A stretch of DNA of 64,000 nt. It comes from Saccharopolyspora_D taberi. GTDB taxonomy: Bacteria; Actinomycetota; Actinomycetes; Mycobacteriales; Pseudonocardiaceae. Below, in pieces: positions 25,484 through 33,586 of this stretch (the first letter of the stretch is position 1; every line of letters begins with the position of its first letter). A program made the translations under genes and the position numbers. Under the pieces are notes generated by a model. It was not told where the DNA came from. It saw only the letters and a list, made by a program, of their open reading frames with translations, and did not search any database. The DNA lies in assembly GCF_039534165.1 (NCBI RefSeq), contig NZ_BAAAUX010000016.1, forward strand, positions 186,001 through 250,000. The letters are read 5' to 3'.

Positions 25484-26537
25484 TCAGCGCTCGAACGCCA
25501 CTTCGGCGGATCGCGCGCCGCGCAGGGCGGCGAGCCCGGCGGCCTCTTCCTCCACCGCTGAGCGCGGGGTGGCGGTGAACTCCGCGACCGAGACGCGCAA
25601 CACCTGCCCCTTCCGGCTCGCCCGGTAGGTCCCGGCGACCTCGCCCGCCGACCAGCACGGCGCCCGCCGTGGCGGCCGGGCCCCACAGCGCTTTGCGCCG
25701 CCGCTCGTCGGGCACGGTGAGATCGCGGTTCCTGGCCTGGAGGTAGGGGTCGCCGACCGGGACGAGCCGGACCCCGGACGGTTCCGGTGGTGATTCCAGC
25801 GCCGCGAGATCTTCCCGGCGCGCCCACATCTGCCGGCCTTCGACGCGGACCGGGGCGAGGTCGTCCGGCCACACGCCGCGCAGGGCGGTGGGCCGGGTGC
25901 CGAGGAACGCGGCCACGTCGGCGTTGCCGCCCGGGCCCAGGAAGCGCAGCGCCCGGCGGATCGCCGACGCCGTCCCGGTCGCTCCGGTCGGCGGGGTCCA
26001 CGGCGACAGCGCGCTGATCCGCACCCGGCTGCCGTCCCGGGCGAGTTCCAGACCGGCCGCGAGGCCCGTCTGGAGGAACAGAGAGTAGAAGACGTGCGTG
26101 GACCCGCAGGGCTCGCACCACGCCGACGCTTCCGGGACGTCCCTGGTCACGGCCGCGCTCAGCGACGCCTTGTCGGTCGGTTCGGCCGCGTGCTCGCGCA
26201 TCGCGCGCACAACCCGGCCGAACGCCCGCAGCGGTTCGGCGAGCTGCTTCATGACCGGCATGCGCGCGACCACATCGGCGTCGGAGAGCGGGAAGAGCTC
26301 GGCGGCCAGGCGCGGCAGGTCCTCCCGCCGGTGCAGGTGCGGCGAGCCCCGGAGGGTCCAGGCCAGGGTCAGGTCCGCCCGCGCGTCCGGGCACCTGGCG
26401 AGCAGCGACTGCGCGCCCGTGCCCGCCGGGGAGTCCTGGAAGCCGAGCTCGGCCACATCGGGTTCGGCGGCCGATCTGTCGAGCTGCTGCACGCGGTACC
26501 GGTAGGCCAGCACCTGGCGCCGGTCGAGTTCGAGCAC
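25484..26537 (-). pseudogene. Winged-helix DNA-binding domain protein (HTH_42/AlkX-like), frameshifted near the 3' end
   Basis: From GTG 26537 the frame encodes about 295 normal residues of the winged-helix family: LELDRRQVLAYRYRVQQLDR, LGFQDSPAGTGAQSLLAR, LTLAWTLRGSPHLHRREDL, and VPVGDPYLQARNRDLTVPD. After GAVLVGG the frame changes: one additional base (about 25643) throws it out of register. Reading resumed in the next frame gives EVAGTYRASRKGQVLRVSV and ends AEVAFER with TGA at 25484, exactly the expected family end. So one base separates it from an intact gene of about 350 residues. Related proteins open DNA around crosslinks or alkylated bases. Confidence 0.75.
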
Positions 26538-26567
26538 GACCCCAGTGTGCGGCAGCCGTCCGACAGG

Positions 26568-26858
26568 TCAGCGCAGGAACGTGTCGAGGACGAAGGCCAG
26601 CGCGTTCCAGACCGTGAACAGCACGCCGACCAGGATCAGCGTGACGACCAGGACCACGACGACCCGGCGGTGGCCCGCGGTGCGGTTGGCGCACTGGGCG
26701 AAGTCGTCGACGCCCTGCAGCATGCCTTCGACGGTGGCCTTGGAGTTCGGCCGCTGCATCCGGTCGAGGTGCTCGGCGAACGCCTGGGTCTCCGGATCGT
26801 GCGGGTCGAGGCCGATCAGCTCGTCCTCGAACCGCCCGTTGCCGTCGTCGGCTGGCAT
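26568..26858 (-). CDS. Small single-pass membrane protein of unknown function
   Basis: 96 residues. An acidic soluble part (ADDGNGRFEDELIGLDPHDP) is followed by KATVEGMLQGVDDFAQCANR and one membrane segment at about 66-90 (RRVVVVLVVTLILVGVLFTVW), leaving a short tail. This is not a family I recognise by name; the layout recalls small actinobacterial tail-anchored proteins. Start ATG 26858 is chosen over GTG 26864. It lies 30 bases upstream of the winged-helix gene on the same strand. Confidence 0.65.
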   Translation of the reverse strand: MPADDGNGRFEDELIGLDPHDPETQAFAEHLDRMQRPNSKATVEGMLQGVDDFAQCANRTAGHRRVVVVLVVTLILVGVLFTVWNALAFVLDTFLR

Positions 26859-26889
26859 GCCCACACGGTAGCGCCGATGGGTGGCCGGT

Positions 26890-27993
26890 TCAGCCGCCGA
26901 TCCGCTGGGGATCGGCCAGCAGGGACTCGAACGCGCGGTCGGCGGCGCCGGTCAGGACCGGGGCGTCCAGGGCGCCGGAGACCAGCCGTGCGCGACCGGC
27001 CCTGGCGACCAGGGACAGCCGCCGCGTCTCGGACTCCAGCAGCTCGGTCTCGGCCGCGAGCAGGCGGGCGAGGAAGCCGGTGAGCACGATCCGGTCGGGG
27101 TCGAGGACTGTCGTCAGGCCGGCGAGCCCGGCGGCGAGCCTGCGCGCGGTGCGCCTGCGCGGCCCGGTCGCGCGCAGCGCTTCGGCGACGGAGTCGGCGC
27201 GGGCCGTGCGGAGCAGGGCGGCAGCGTCGGCGTAGAGCTCCAGGCAGCCGCGCGATCCGCAGGAGCAAGCGGGGCCGCGCGAATCGATCACGACGTGCCC
27301 GGCCTCGACGGCGTGACCGTCTCCGACGAACAGCGCGCCCTCGTTCACCAGCGCACCGCCGATTCCGCGGTGGTCGCAGGTCAGGACGAGCGCGTTGGCC
27401 GCGCCCGCCGCCGCGCCGCGCCGGTACTCGGCCATCGCGGCGAGGTTGCTGTCGCGGCCGAAGCGGACCGGCGGGCCGTCCACGCGTTCGGTCACCAGCT
27501 CGCCGAAGGGCACGTCGGTCCAGCCGAAGCGCAGTGCGGAGTGGACGAAACCGTCGCTCTCGCGCAGAGCCCCCGGGACCGCCACGCACACCCCGGCGCA
27601 GGTGCCGCCGGTTTCCCGGATCGTCCGCCGGACCTGCTCCGCGAGCATCGCGGCCAACCGGTCCGGACCGGGCGGCTCGGGCAGCTCGATCCGCCGCCCG
27701 GTGCGGACGGGCGCGCCGAGCGCTCCGGCGGCGACCTCGACGTGGTCCTGCCGCAGGGCGCAGGCGACGACGAACGGCGCTGCCGGGGCCGCCTCGATCA
27801 CCGGCGAGGGCCGGCCGCGCCCGGCCGCCGCGCTCTGCGCTCGGGTGCTGACCAGGCCCAGTTCTTCCAGCTCTGCCACCGCGTTCCCGACCGCGCTGCG
27901 GGCGAGACCGAGCGAGGTCGTGGCGGTGCTTCGCGTGATCGGGCCGTTGTAGTGCAGCAGTGCGAGCACGCGGGCCGCGGCGTTGTGGACCAC
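26890..27993 (-). CDS. ROK-family transcriptional regulator
   Basis: 367 residues. The N-terminal winged helix is ARVLALLHYNGPITRSTATT then SAVGNAVAELEELGLVSTRA, typical of ROK repressors. The sugar-kinase-like domain has GVCVAVPGAL, a GIGGALVNEG phosphate loop and the zinc motif ACSCGSRGCLELYAD. ROK repressors sense sugars or sugar phosphates. I prefer the GTG at 27993, which has AAGGGG upstream and leaves a palindromic operator free; an ATG at 28023 is possible. It is divergent from the HAD phosphatase gene. Confidence 0.9.
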   Translation of the reverse strand: MVHNAAARVLALLHYNGPITRSTATTSLGLARSAVGNAVAELEELGLVSTRAQSAAAGRGRPSPVIEAAPAAPFVVACALRQDHVEVAAGALGAPVRTGRRIELPEPPGPDRLAAMLAEQVRRTIRETGGTCAGVCVAVPGALRESDGFVHSALRFGWTDVPFGELVTERVDGPPVRFGRDSNLAAMAEYRRGAAAGAANALVLTCDHRGIGGALVNEGALFVGDGHAVEAGHVVIDSRGPACSCGSRGCLELYADAAALLRTARADSVAEALRATGPRRRTARRLAAGLAGLTTVLDPDRIVLTGFLARLLAAETELLESETRRLSLVARAGRARLVSGALDAPVLTGAADRAFESLLADPQRIGG

Positions 27994-28026
27994 TCCACCC
28001 CTTCCCTGGCGAGGTCGGCCCATTCT

Positions 28027-28051
28027 ATTTTGTTCTCATGCAGAACAAAAT
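28027..28051. promoter_or_regulatory. Perfect palindromic operator between ROK regulator and HAD gene
   Basis: ATTTTGTTCT (28027-28036) and AGAACAAAAT (28042-28051) are perfect 10-base inverted arms with the spacer CATGC, which contains the first base pairs of the HAD start codon (ATG 28038). The site is far richer in A/T than the surroundings. ROK repressors such as NagC and Mlc recognise A/T-rich palindromes, so autorepression and repression of the phosphatase are expected. Confidence 0.75.
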
Positions 28052-28730
28052 CACGGCGGAGCTGCGGGCCCGGGCGGTGCTGCTGGATCTCGACGGCACG
28101 CTGGTGGACTCGCACGCCGCGGTTCGGCGCAGCTGGGAGCGGTGGGCGGGCGAGGTCGGCGTGCCGGTCGAGTCGTTCATCGACCGGGTGCACGGCAGGC
28201 CGGGCCACGAGGTGATGGCCGAGGTGCTGCCGGACCGCTCGGACGCCGAGAACCGCGCGGACAACGAGCTCCTGCTGCGCGCGGAGCTCGACGACACCGA
28301 CGGCGTGCGCGCCCTGCCAGGCGCCGCCCGGCTGCTCGCCGCGCTCGCAGGCTGGCCCTGGGCGATCGTCACCGCCTGCACCGAACCGCTCGCCCGCGCG
28401 CGGCTGGACGCCGCCGGGCTCCCGGCGCCCGCGACGCTGGTGACCAGCGAGCAGCTCGCCGCGGGCAAGCCGGACCCGGCGGGCTACCTGCTGGCGGCGG
28501 ACCGGCTCGGGGTGGAGCCGTCCTGGTGCGTCGTGGTCGAGGACGCCGACGCGGGCGTGGCGGCGGGGATCGCGGCGGGCATGCCGGTCATCGGCGTGGC
28601 CGGGCCGACCGATCCCGAGCCGACCCTGCGGGCCGACGGGCTGCACGCGCTGGAAGCGCTGCCGGACGGCGTGCTGCTGCGGCTGATCGGTTCGCGCGTT
28701 CACCGGGAAGATTCCCCGATCGGGTCCTAG
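28038..28730 (+). CDS. HAD-superfamily sugar-phosphatase-like hydrolase
   Basis: 230 residues. Catalytic DxD motif VLLDLDGTLVDSHAAV, then motif II IVTACTEPLARARLDAAG, and motifs III/IV GKPDPAGYLLAADRLG and VVVEDADAGVAAGIAAGM. This beta-phosphoglucomutase-like group dephosphorylates small sugar phosphates. The start codon lies inside the palindromic operator and has no ribosome-binding site, so the transcript is probably leaderless and silenced directly by the ROK regulator. Its TAG stop forms the beginning of the -10 of the next gene. Confidence 0.92.
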   Translation: MQNKITAELRARAVLLDLDGTLVDSHAAVRRSWERWAGEVGVPVESFIDRVHGRPGHEVMAEVLPDRSDAENRADNELLLRAELDDTDGVRALPGAARLLAALAGWPWAIVTACTEPLARARLDAAGLPAPATLVTSEQLAAGKPDPAGYLLAADRLGVEPSWCVVVEDADAGVAAGIAAGMPVIGVAGPTDPEPTLRADGLHALEALPDGVLLRLIGSRVHREDSPIGS

Positions 28731-28733
28731 GCT
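28728..28733 (+). promoter_or_regulatory. -10 element of a probable leaderless promoter (PolDom gene)
   Basis: TAGGCT ends seven bases before the GTG at 28741. Its first three bases are also the stop codon of the HAD gene, so the two genes are almost touching but can be transcribed separately. Confidence 0.45.
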
Positions 28734-28740
28734 GCTGTCC

Positions 28741-29739
28741 GTGGCGGCACACCTGGAGTTCGAAGTCGGCGGGCGCTCGGTCCGGTTGTCCAATCCGGAC
28801 AAGGTGTACTTCCCCGAGCGCGGGTTCACCAAGCGGCAGATCGCCGAGTACTACCTGGCGGTGGCCGAGCCGCTGCTGCGCGCGATCGGGGACCGGCCGA
28901 CGACGCTGAAGCGCTACCCCGGCGGGGTGCCGGGCGAACCCTTCTACGCCAAGCGCGTGCCCAAGGGCGCGCCGCCGTGGGTCGAGCAGGTGGAGATCAC
29001 CTTCCCGTCCGGGCGCAGGGCGCACCAGGTCCGCCCGACCGAACCGGCGGTGCTGGTGTGGGCGGCCGGGCTGGGGACGCTGGACTTCCACCCGTGGCCG
29101 GTCCGCTCGGCCGACGTCGACCACCCGGACGAGCTGCGGGTGGACCTCGACCCGCAGCCGGGCACCGACTACGCGGACGCGGCGGAGGTCGCCGGTGTGC
29201 TGCGCGAGGTGCTGGCCGAGGCAGGGCTCACCGGGTACCCGAAGACCTCCGGCGGGCGCGGGATCCACGTGCTGGTGCGGATCCGGCCGGAGTGGGACTT
29301 CGTCCTGGTGCGGCGCGCGGTCATCGCGCTGGCCCGCGAGGTGCAGCGGCGGATCCCTGGTCTGGCCACAGTGGACTGGTGGAAACCCGACCGGGGCGAG
29401 CGGGTTTTCCTGGACTTCAACCAGGCCGCGCGCGACCGGACCGTGGCGTCGGCGTGGTCGATCCGCGGCACGCCGAGGGCCACGGTGTCCACTCCGGTCA
29501 CCTGGGCTCAGCTGTCCGAAGTGGAGCCCGACGACTTCGACCTGACCACGGTCCCGCGGTGGCTGGCCGAGAACGGGGACCCGCACCGGGAGCTGGACTC
29601 CGAGAGCTTCGGCATCGAGACCCTGCTGGACTGGTACGCCAGGGACGAGCGCGACCGCGGCCTCGGCGAGATGCCCTACCCGCCGGACTACCCGAAGATG
29701 CCGGGCGAACCGACCCGGTCCCGGAAGGGTTCGCGGTAG
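28741..29739 (+). CDS. LigD-type non-homologous end-joining polymerase/primase domain protein
   Basis: 332 residues, a stand-alone archaeo-eukaryotic primase-type polymerase that fills ends during NHEJ. It begins HLEFEVGGRSVRLSNPDKVYF and contains LKRYPGG, VDLDPQPG with the catalytic Asp pair, TSGGRGIHVLVRI, and RVFLDFNQAARDRT. In mycobacteria this domain is fused with nuclease and ligase in LigD; here it is alone, as in many actinobacteria that keep separate genes. A Ku gene is not in the window. A LigC-type ligase is 10 kb away. Confidence 0.93.
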   Translation: MAAHLEFEVGGRSVRLSNPDKVYFPERGFTKRQIAEYYLAVAEPLLRAIGDRPTTLKRYPGGVPGEPFYAKRVPKGAPPWVEQVEITFPSGRRAHQVRPTEPAVLVWAAGLGTLDFHPWPVRSADVDHPDELRVDLDPQPGTDYADAAEVAGVLREVLAEAGLTGYPKTSGGRGIHVLVRIRPEWDFVLVRRAVIALAREVQRRIPGLATVDWWKPDRGERVFLDFNQAARDRTVASAWSIRGTPRATVSTPVTWAQLSEVEPDDFDLTTVPRWLAENGDPHRELDSESFGIETLLDWYARDERDRGLGEMPYPPDYPKMPGEPTRSRKGSR

Positions 29740-29787
29740 CCGGGCGGGAGGTCCGGGGACCTCCCGCGCCGGGACGGGGAGCTACCG

Positions 29788-30936
29788 CTAGCGGCGGAAC
29801 GGGCCGGTCACCTCGTAGGTGATGCCGCCGCTGCTGGAACCGGTGGTGCCGCGCTGCGAGGAGAAGTACAGCCGGTCGCCTGCCGGGTTGAACGCCACGC
29901 CGCAGAGCTCGGACCCGCTCTGCCCGTTGACCCGCAGGAACGGCGCGACGATGTCGTCCGGGGTGATGATGCAGATCTCCATGTTGCCGCCGTCCTCGGC
30001 GACGTAGAGGTCGCCGACCGAGGCGCCGGTGATGTTGTCGACACCGGTCAGCGGCGGGTTCGCGGTCAGGTTGTCGTCGTAGGCGATGTTCAGGACGTTG
30101 TTGACCGCGTCGTAGGCCCAGACCCGGTTGTCGCCCTTGGTGGTGAAGAAGCAGGTGCCGTTGCGGTAGAAAGCACCCTCACCGCCGTTGAAGACCTTGG
30201 CCCCGGAGACCTGGCTGCGGGTGCGGGTCGGGCTGCCGTCGGGGTCGGGGACGTTGACCCAGGACAGCGCTCCGCCGGACTCGACCAGCACCTGGAGGGT
30301 GCCCGCCGACAGGTCGCCCCAGGTGGTGGGCACGAACCGGTAGAAGCAGCCGTTGGACTCGTCCTCGGTCAGGTAGATGACCTTGCGGTCCGGGTCGGCC
30401 GCGGCGGCCTCGTGCTTGAAGCGGCCCAGCGCCGGGAGCCGCACGGGGGCCTTGGCGCCCCACGGGTCGGTCTCGTAGACGTAGCCGAGGTCGGTTTCCT
30501 CGCAGGAGAGCCAGGTGTTCCACGGGGTGGCGCCACCGGAGCAGTTGCGGGTGGTGCCGGACAGGATCGTGTAGGCGCCGGTGATCTGGGCGCTCGCGTC
30601 GAACTTCAGGGCGCTGACCCCGCCGGCTCCGGAGCCGAGTTCGGCGTTGGACACGTAGATCCATCCGGTGCCGTCGGCGAAGCAGGCACCGCCGTCGGGA
30701 GCGCCGTGCCAGGTGTGCGAGGTGCCGGGGACGGTCTGGGTGGAGCGGGCGAGGACTCGGCTGGTGAAGCCGGACGGGAGCATGATCCCGTTGGCGTCAG
30801 CGGCCTGCAGCGCGCCGTAGGGGCTGGGGCCGGTCTTGGCGGGGTACGCGATCGCTTCCCTGGTCACGCTGAATCCGAAGGCGACGGAGGTGCCGACACC
30901 GAGCACGGCGGCACGCAGGAAATGGCGACGTTCCAC
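29788..30936 (-). CDS. Exported DUF839 (PhoX-like) protein
   Basis: 382 residues. A Tat-type signal begins MERRHFLRAAVLGVGTSVAFG. The mature part looks like a beta-propeller of the DUF839 family: GFTSRVLARSTQTVPGTSHTWH, GTTRNCSGGATPWNTWLSCEE (typical calcium-site region), HEAAAADPDRKVIYLTEDES and SGSELCGVAFNPAGDRLYFSS. Relatives include Ca-dependent alkaline phosphatases; whether the Fe-Ca site is complete is uncertain. GTG at 30936 has AAGGAG upstream. It stands alone. Confidence 0.88.
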   Translation of the reverse strand: MERRHFLRAAVLGVGTSVAFGFSVTREAIAYPAKTGPSPYGALQAADANGIMLPSGFTSRVLARSTQTVPGTSHTWHGAPDGGACFADGTGWIYVSNAELGSGAGGVSALKFDASAQITGAYTILSGTTRNCSGGATPWNTWLSCEETDLGYVYETDPWGAKAPVRLPALGRFKHEAAAADPDRKVIYLTEDESNGCFYRFVPTTWGDLSAGTLQVLVESGGALSWVNVPDPDGSPTRTRSQVSGAKVFNGGEGAFYRNGTCFFTTKGDNRVWAYDAVNNVLNIAYDDNLTANPPLTGVDNITGASVGDLYVAEDGGNMEICIITPDDIVAPFLRVNGQSGSELCGVAFNPAGDRLYFSSQRGTTGSSSGGITYEVTGPFRR

Positions 30937-31082
30937 GGCTTGCTCCTTCTGGGCGAAGTGAGAACCGGTTTACGGGCAGCGCGACTTTAGACCCGGCCGC
31001 GTGTCGCCCCGGGGCCGTGCGGGTGAACAGTTCCTTGCGGGTTCGATGACAATCCATAGTGGACGATCATCGTGATTCCGGC

Positions 31083-31958
31083 TCAGCTGCGCGGATTTCC
31101 GGTGTCGTCGGCGAGGACCTGGTGCGCGAGCGAGAGCAGGTCCGGGATCGCCGGGTGCCCCGGTCCCTCGCGCCAGGCGAGGACGACGGGGACCGGCGGC
31201 GCGTCGGTGAGCGGGCGGTAGACCAGCGACGGGTGCGCGTGGTTGCTGGGCGTGGCCGACGTGGAGACGCCCACCGCGCGGCCCGCGGCGATCGCGATCA
31301 GCCACTCGTCGGTGTTGGTCACCTCCAGCGTCGATGACGGCCGGGCGGCAGGCGGCCACAGGTCCATCGTCGTGGTGCCGGAGACGGTGTTGAGGGCGAT
31401 CGGGTACCCGGAGATGTCGGCCAGGGCGACCCTGGGCAGCGCCGCCAGCGGGCTGTCCACGGGCAGGACCGCCACGCGTTCCTCCCGGAGCAGCAACTCC
31501 GTGCGGAGACCGGGCGAGGTGATCGCGCCGCGCAGCAGTGCCGCGTCGACCTTGCCCTGCGTGAGGCCGGCCGTGCGGTCGTCGACGCGCAGCAGCTCCA
31601 GAGCGACGCCAGGGTGCTTCTCGTCCCAGCGGCGCAGCAGCGGGATCGTGTGGTCGCCGAACGCCGCCCAGGTGTGGCCGAGGCGCAGCGGCCAGCTCTT
31701 CAGCCCGCCGGGGTCGAGGGCGGTGTCCACGGCGGCGAGGGCGGCGCGCGCCTTGTCCTGGAGGGTGCGGCCCTCGGAGGTCAGCTCCAGGTGGTGCGTG
31801 GAGCGGTCGACGAGCCGGGCGCCCAGGTGCTCCTCCAGCTGCCGCAGGGTGCGGGAGAGCGCGGGCTGGCTCAGGTGCAGTCGGACCGCGGCGCGCGTGA
31901 CGTTGCCCTCCTCGGCGATGGCGAGGAAGGCGCGCAGGTGCCGCAGCTCGATGGTCAT
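31083..31958 (-). CDS. LysR-family transcriptional regulator
   Basis: 291 residues. The helix-turn-helix reads ELRHLRAFLAIAEEGNVTRAAVRLHLSQPALSRTLRQLEEHLG, and the effector domain follows (DDRTAGLTQGKVDAALLRG, AGRAVGVSTSA). It is divergent from the EamA exporter gene with 70 bases between starts, the classic arrangement for a LysR regulator and its target. ATAACCGCGGTGGTTTC around 31969-31985 has dyad symmetry and could be the binding box. ATG 31958 begins the fold; the frame stays open upstream only by chance. Confidence 0.92.
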   Translation of the reverse strand: MTIELRHLRAFLAIAEEGNVTRAAVRLHLSQPALSRTLRQLEEHLGARLVDRSTHHLELTSEGRTLQDKARAALAAVDTALDPGGLKSWPLRLGHTWAAFGDHTIPLLRRWDEKHPGVALELLRVDDRTAGLTQGKVDAALLRGAITSPGLRTELLLREERVAVLPVDSPLAALPRVALADISGYPIALNTVSGTTTMDLWPPAARPSSTLEVTNTDEWLIAIAAGRAVGVSTSATPSNHAHPSLVYRPLTDAPPVPVVLAWREGPGHPAIPDLLSLAHQVLADDTGNPRS

Positions 31959-32015
31959 GCCTGCCGAGCATAACCGCGGTGGTTTCGGCATTTCCCCGCG
32001 GTGTGGCCGGATTCC

Positions 32016-32021
32016 TAGCGT
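32016..32021 (+). promoter_or_regulatory. -10 element for the EamA exporter
   Basis: TAGCGT lies seven bases before the ATG at 32029. The intervening GAAGGTC is too close to act as a normal ribosome-binding site. The 70-base gap to the divergent LysR gene would hold both promoters. Confidence 0.4.
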
Positions 32022-32028
32022 GAAGGTC

Positions 32029-32952
32029 ATGACGTCCCCAGTGCAGAACTCGCCAGTGCAGAACTCGCCTGTGCAGAACTCGTCCGCGCCTGCGACGGCG
32101 GCTGTTCCGGCTCGGCGCGCCACCCTCGGCGGCATCGGCCTGCTGCTGGGCGGGACGCTGTCGGTCCAGTTCGGGTCGGCCTTCGCCGCGCTGCTGTTCC
32201 CGCGGGCGGGGGCGCTGGGCGCGGTCGCCCTGCGGATCGCCTTCGCCGCGGTGGTGCTGCTGGTGGTCACCAGGCCCCGGCTGCGGGGGTACGCGCGCGC
32301 CGACTGGGTCGCGGCCTGCGGGTTCGGGCTGGCGCTCGGCGGTATGAACATCTTGTTCTACCAAGCGATCGACCGGATCCCGCTGGGCGCGGCGGTCACC
32401 CTGGAGGTGCTGGGGCCGCTGGTGCTGTCGGTGGTCGCCGCGCGGCGCGCCACCAGCCTGCTCTGGGCCGGGCTCGCCCTCGGCGGGGTCTACCTGCTCG
32501 GGCGCGGCGACTTCGGCCGGCTCGACGTCGCGGGCGTGGCCTTCGCGCTGGGCGCGGGGGCGATGTGGGCGGCCTACATCGTGCTCAACGCCCGCGCCGG
32601 AGCGCGTTTCCCGAGGCTGGACGCGCTGACGATCGCGATGGCCGTGGCCACGCTGGTCAGCCTCCCGCTGGGGGTCGGGTCGGCGGGTGCGGCGCTGCTG
32701 GAACCCGGCGTGCTCGCGCTGGGCCTGGCGATCGCGGCGCTGAGCTCGGGGATCCCCTACACCCTCGAACTGCTCGCCCTGCGCAGGCTGCCCCCGGCGA
32801 CCTTCGCGGTGCTGACGAGCCTGGCTCCGGCCGTCGCCGCGACGGCCGGCTTCCTGGTGCTGGGGCAGGGCCTGTCGCTGACGCAGTGCGTGGCGATCGC
32901 ACTGGTGATCGCGGCGAGCGCGGGCGCGGTGTGGACGGGCAAGCGGCGCTGA
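32029..32952 (+). CDS. EamA/DMT-family exporter
   Basis: 307 residues with ten predicted membrane segments in two EamA repeats (LLLGGTLSVQFGSAFAALLF, GLALGGMNILFYQAIDRIPLGAAVTLEVLGPL, then FALGAGAMWAAYIVLNARAG). The RIPLGAAVTLEFLGPL-like motif is shared with RhtA-type threonine/homoserine exporters. The N-terminus carries three copies of PVQNS from a 15-base repeat before the first segment. It is probably controlled by the divergent LysR regulator. A paralogue is at 37874. Confidence 0.88.
   Translation: MTSPVQNSPVQNSPVQNSSAPATAAVPARRATLGGIGLLLGGTLSVQFGSAFAALLFPRAGALGAVALRIAFAAVVLLVVTRPRLRGYARADWVAACGFGLALGGMNILFYQAIDRIPLGAAVTLEVLGPLVLSVVAARRATSLLWAGLALGGVYLLGRGDFGRLDVAGVAFALGAGAMWAAYIVLNARAGARFPRLDALTIAMAVATLVSLPLGVGSAGAALLEPGVLALGLAIAALSSGIPYTLELLALRRLPPATFAVLTSLAPAVAATAGFLVLGQGLSLTQCVAIALVIAASAGAVWTGKRR
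32038..32082 (+). repeat. Three 15-base tandem repeats inside the EamA exporter gene
   Basis: Three contiguous copies of CCAGTGCAGAACTCG (third copy one base different) encode PVQNS three times in the cytoplasmic N-terminus. The unit keeps the frame, so copy-number change would only alter tail length. Confidence 0.9.
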
Positions 32953-32972
32953 AACCTAGATGTGTTAGGTTT
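32952..32972. promoter_or_regulatory. Inverted repeat before the TetR gene, candidate autoregulatory operator
   Basis: AAACCTA (32952-32958) and TAGGTTT (32966-32972) are perfect 7-base arms separated by seven bases. It overlaps the stop codon of the exporter gene and lies 27 bases before the TetR start. Size and symmetry fit a TetR operator. Confidence 0.6.
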
Positions 32973-32998
32973 CTGCCTGCTTAGCCTAGGAGGGTGTT

Positions 32999-33586
32999 GT
33001 GGCGCGTGCGGGGCTCACCGCCGCCAGGTTGACGGCGGCGGCTGCGGAACTGGCCGACGAGGAAGGGCTGGACAAGGTCACGCTCTCCGCGCTGGCCCGG
33101 CGGTTCGGGGTCAAGGACGCGAGCCTGTACTCGCACGTGCGCAACGTGCGGGACCTCCGGGTCCGGGTCGGCCTGCTGGCGGCCGAGGAGATGACCGAGC
33201 GCATCGCGGCGGCGGTGGCGGGCCGCGCGGGCAAGGACGCGCTGGTCGCCTTCGCCGACGCCTACCGCGACTACGCGCTCGAACATCCGGGCCGCTACGC
33301 GGCGACCCAGATGCGGTTCGATCCCGAGGAGGTCGCCGACTCTGCGGGCCTGCGCCGCAGCGTCGAGCTGACCCACGGCGTGCTGCGCGCCTACGGCCTC
33401 GCCGAGCCGGACCTGACCGACGCGGGCCGCCTGCTGCGCAGCGCCTTCCACGGCTACATCCACCTGGAGCTCGGCGGCGGCTTCGGACATCCACGCGACG
33501 TGCGGGAATCCTGGGCGCGTTCGCTCGACGCCCTGCACGTGCTCCTGGAGAACTGGCCAACCAGATCTGGCGGAAGTGAACGATGA
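32999..33586 (+). CDS. TetR-family transcriptional regulator
   Basis: 195 residues. The helix-turn-helix reads LTAAAAELADEEGLDKVTLSALARRFGVKDASLYSHVRNVRDL, and the C-terminal WHG-type ligand domain has AFADAYRDYALEHPGRYAATQM and AFHGYIHLELGGGFG. GTG at 32999 has AGGAGGG upstream. The stop overlaps the hydrolase ATG by four bases (ATGA), so the regulator and hydrolase form an operon, likely autoregulated through the inverted repeat upstream. Confidence 0.92.
   Translation: MARAGLTAARLTAAAAELADEEGLDKVTLSALARRFGVKDASLYSHVRNVRDLRVRVGLLAAEEMTERIAAAVAGRAGKDALVAFADAYRDYALEHPGRYAATQMRFDPEEVADSAGLRRSVELTHGVLRAYGLAEPDLTDAGRLLRSAFHGYIHLELGGGFGHPRDVRESWARSLDALHVLLENWPTRSGGSER

Noticed and set aside
21070..26694. 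A 1874-residue open frame on the minus strand across hemE, hemY, hemQ and neighbours
   Set aside because: It is antisense to well-recognised genes and is Pro/Arg/Gly-rich with no motif; such shadows arise from high third-position GC.
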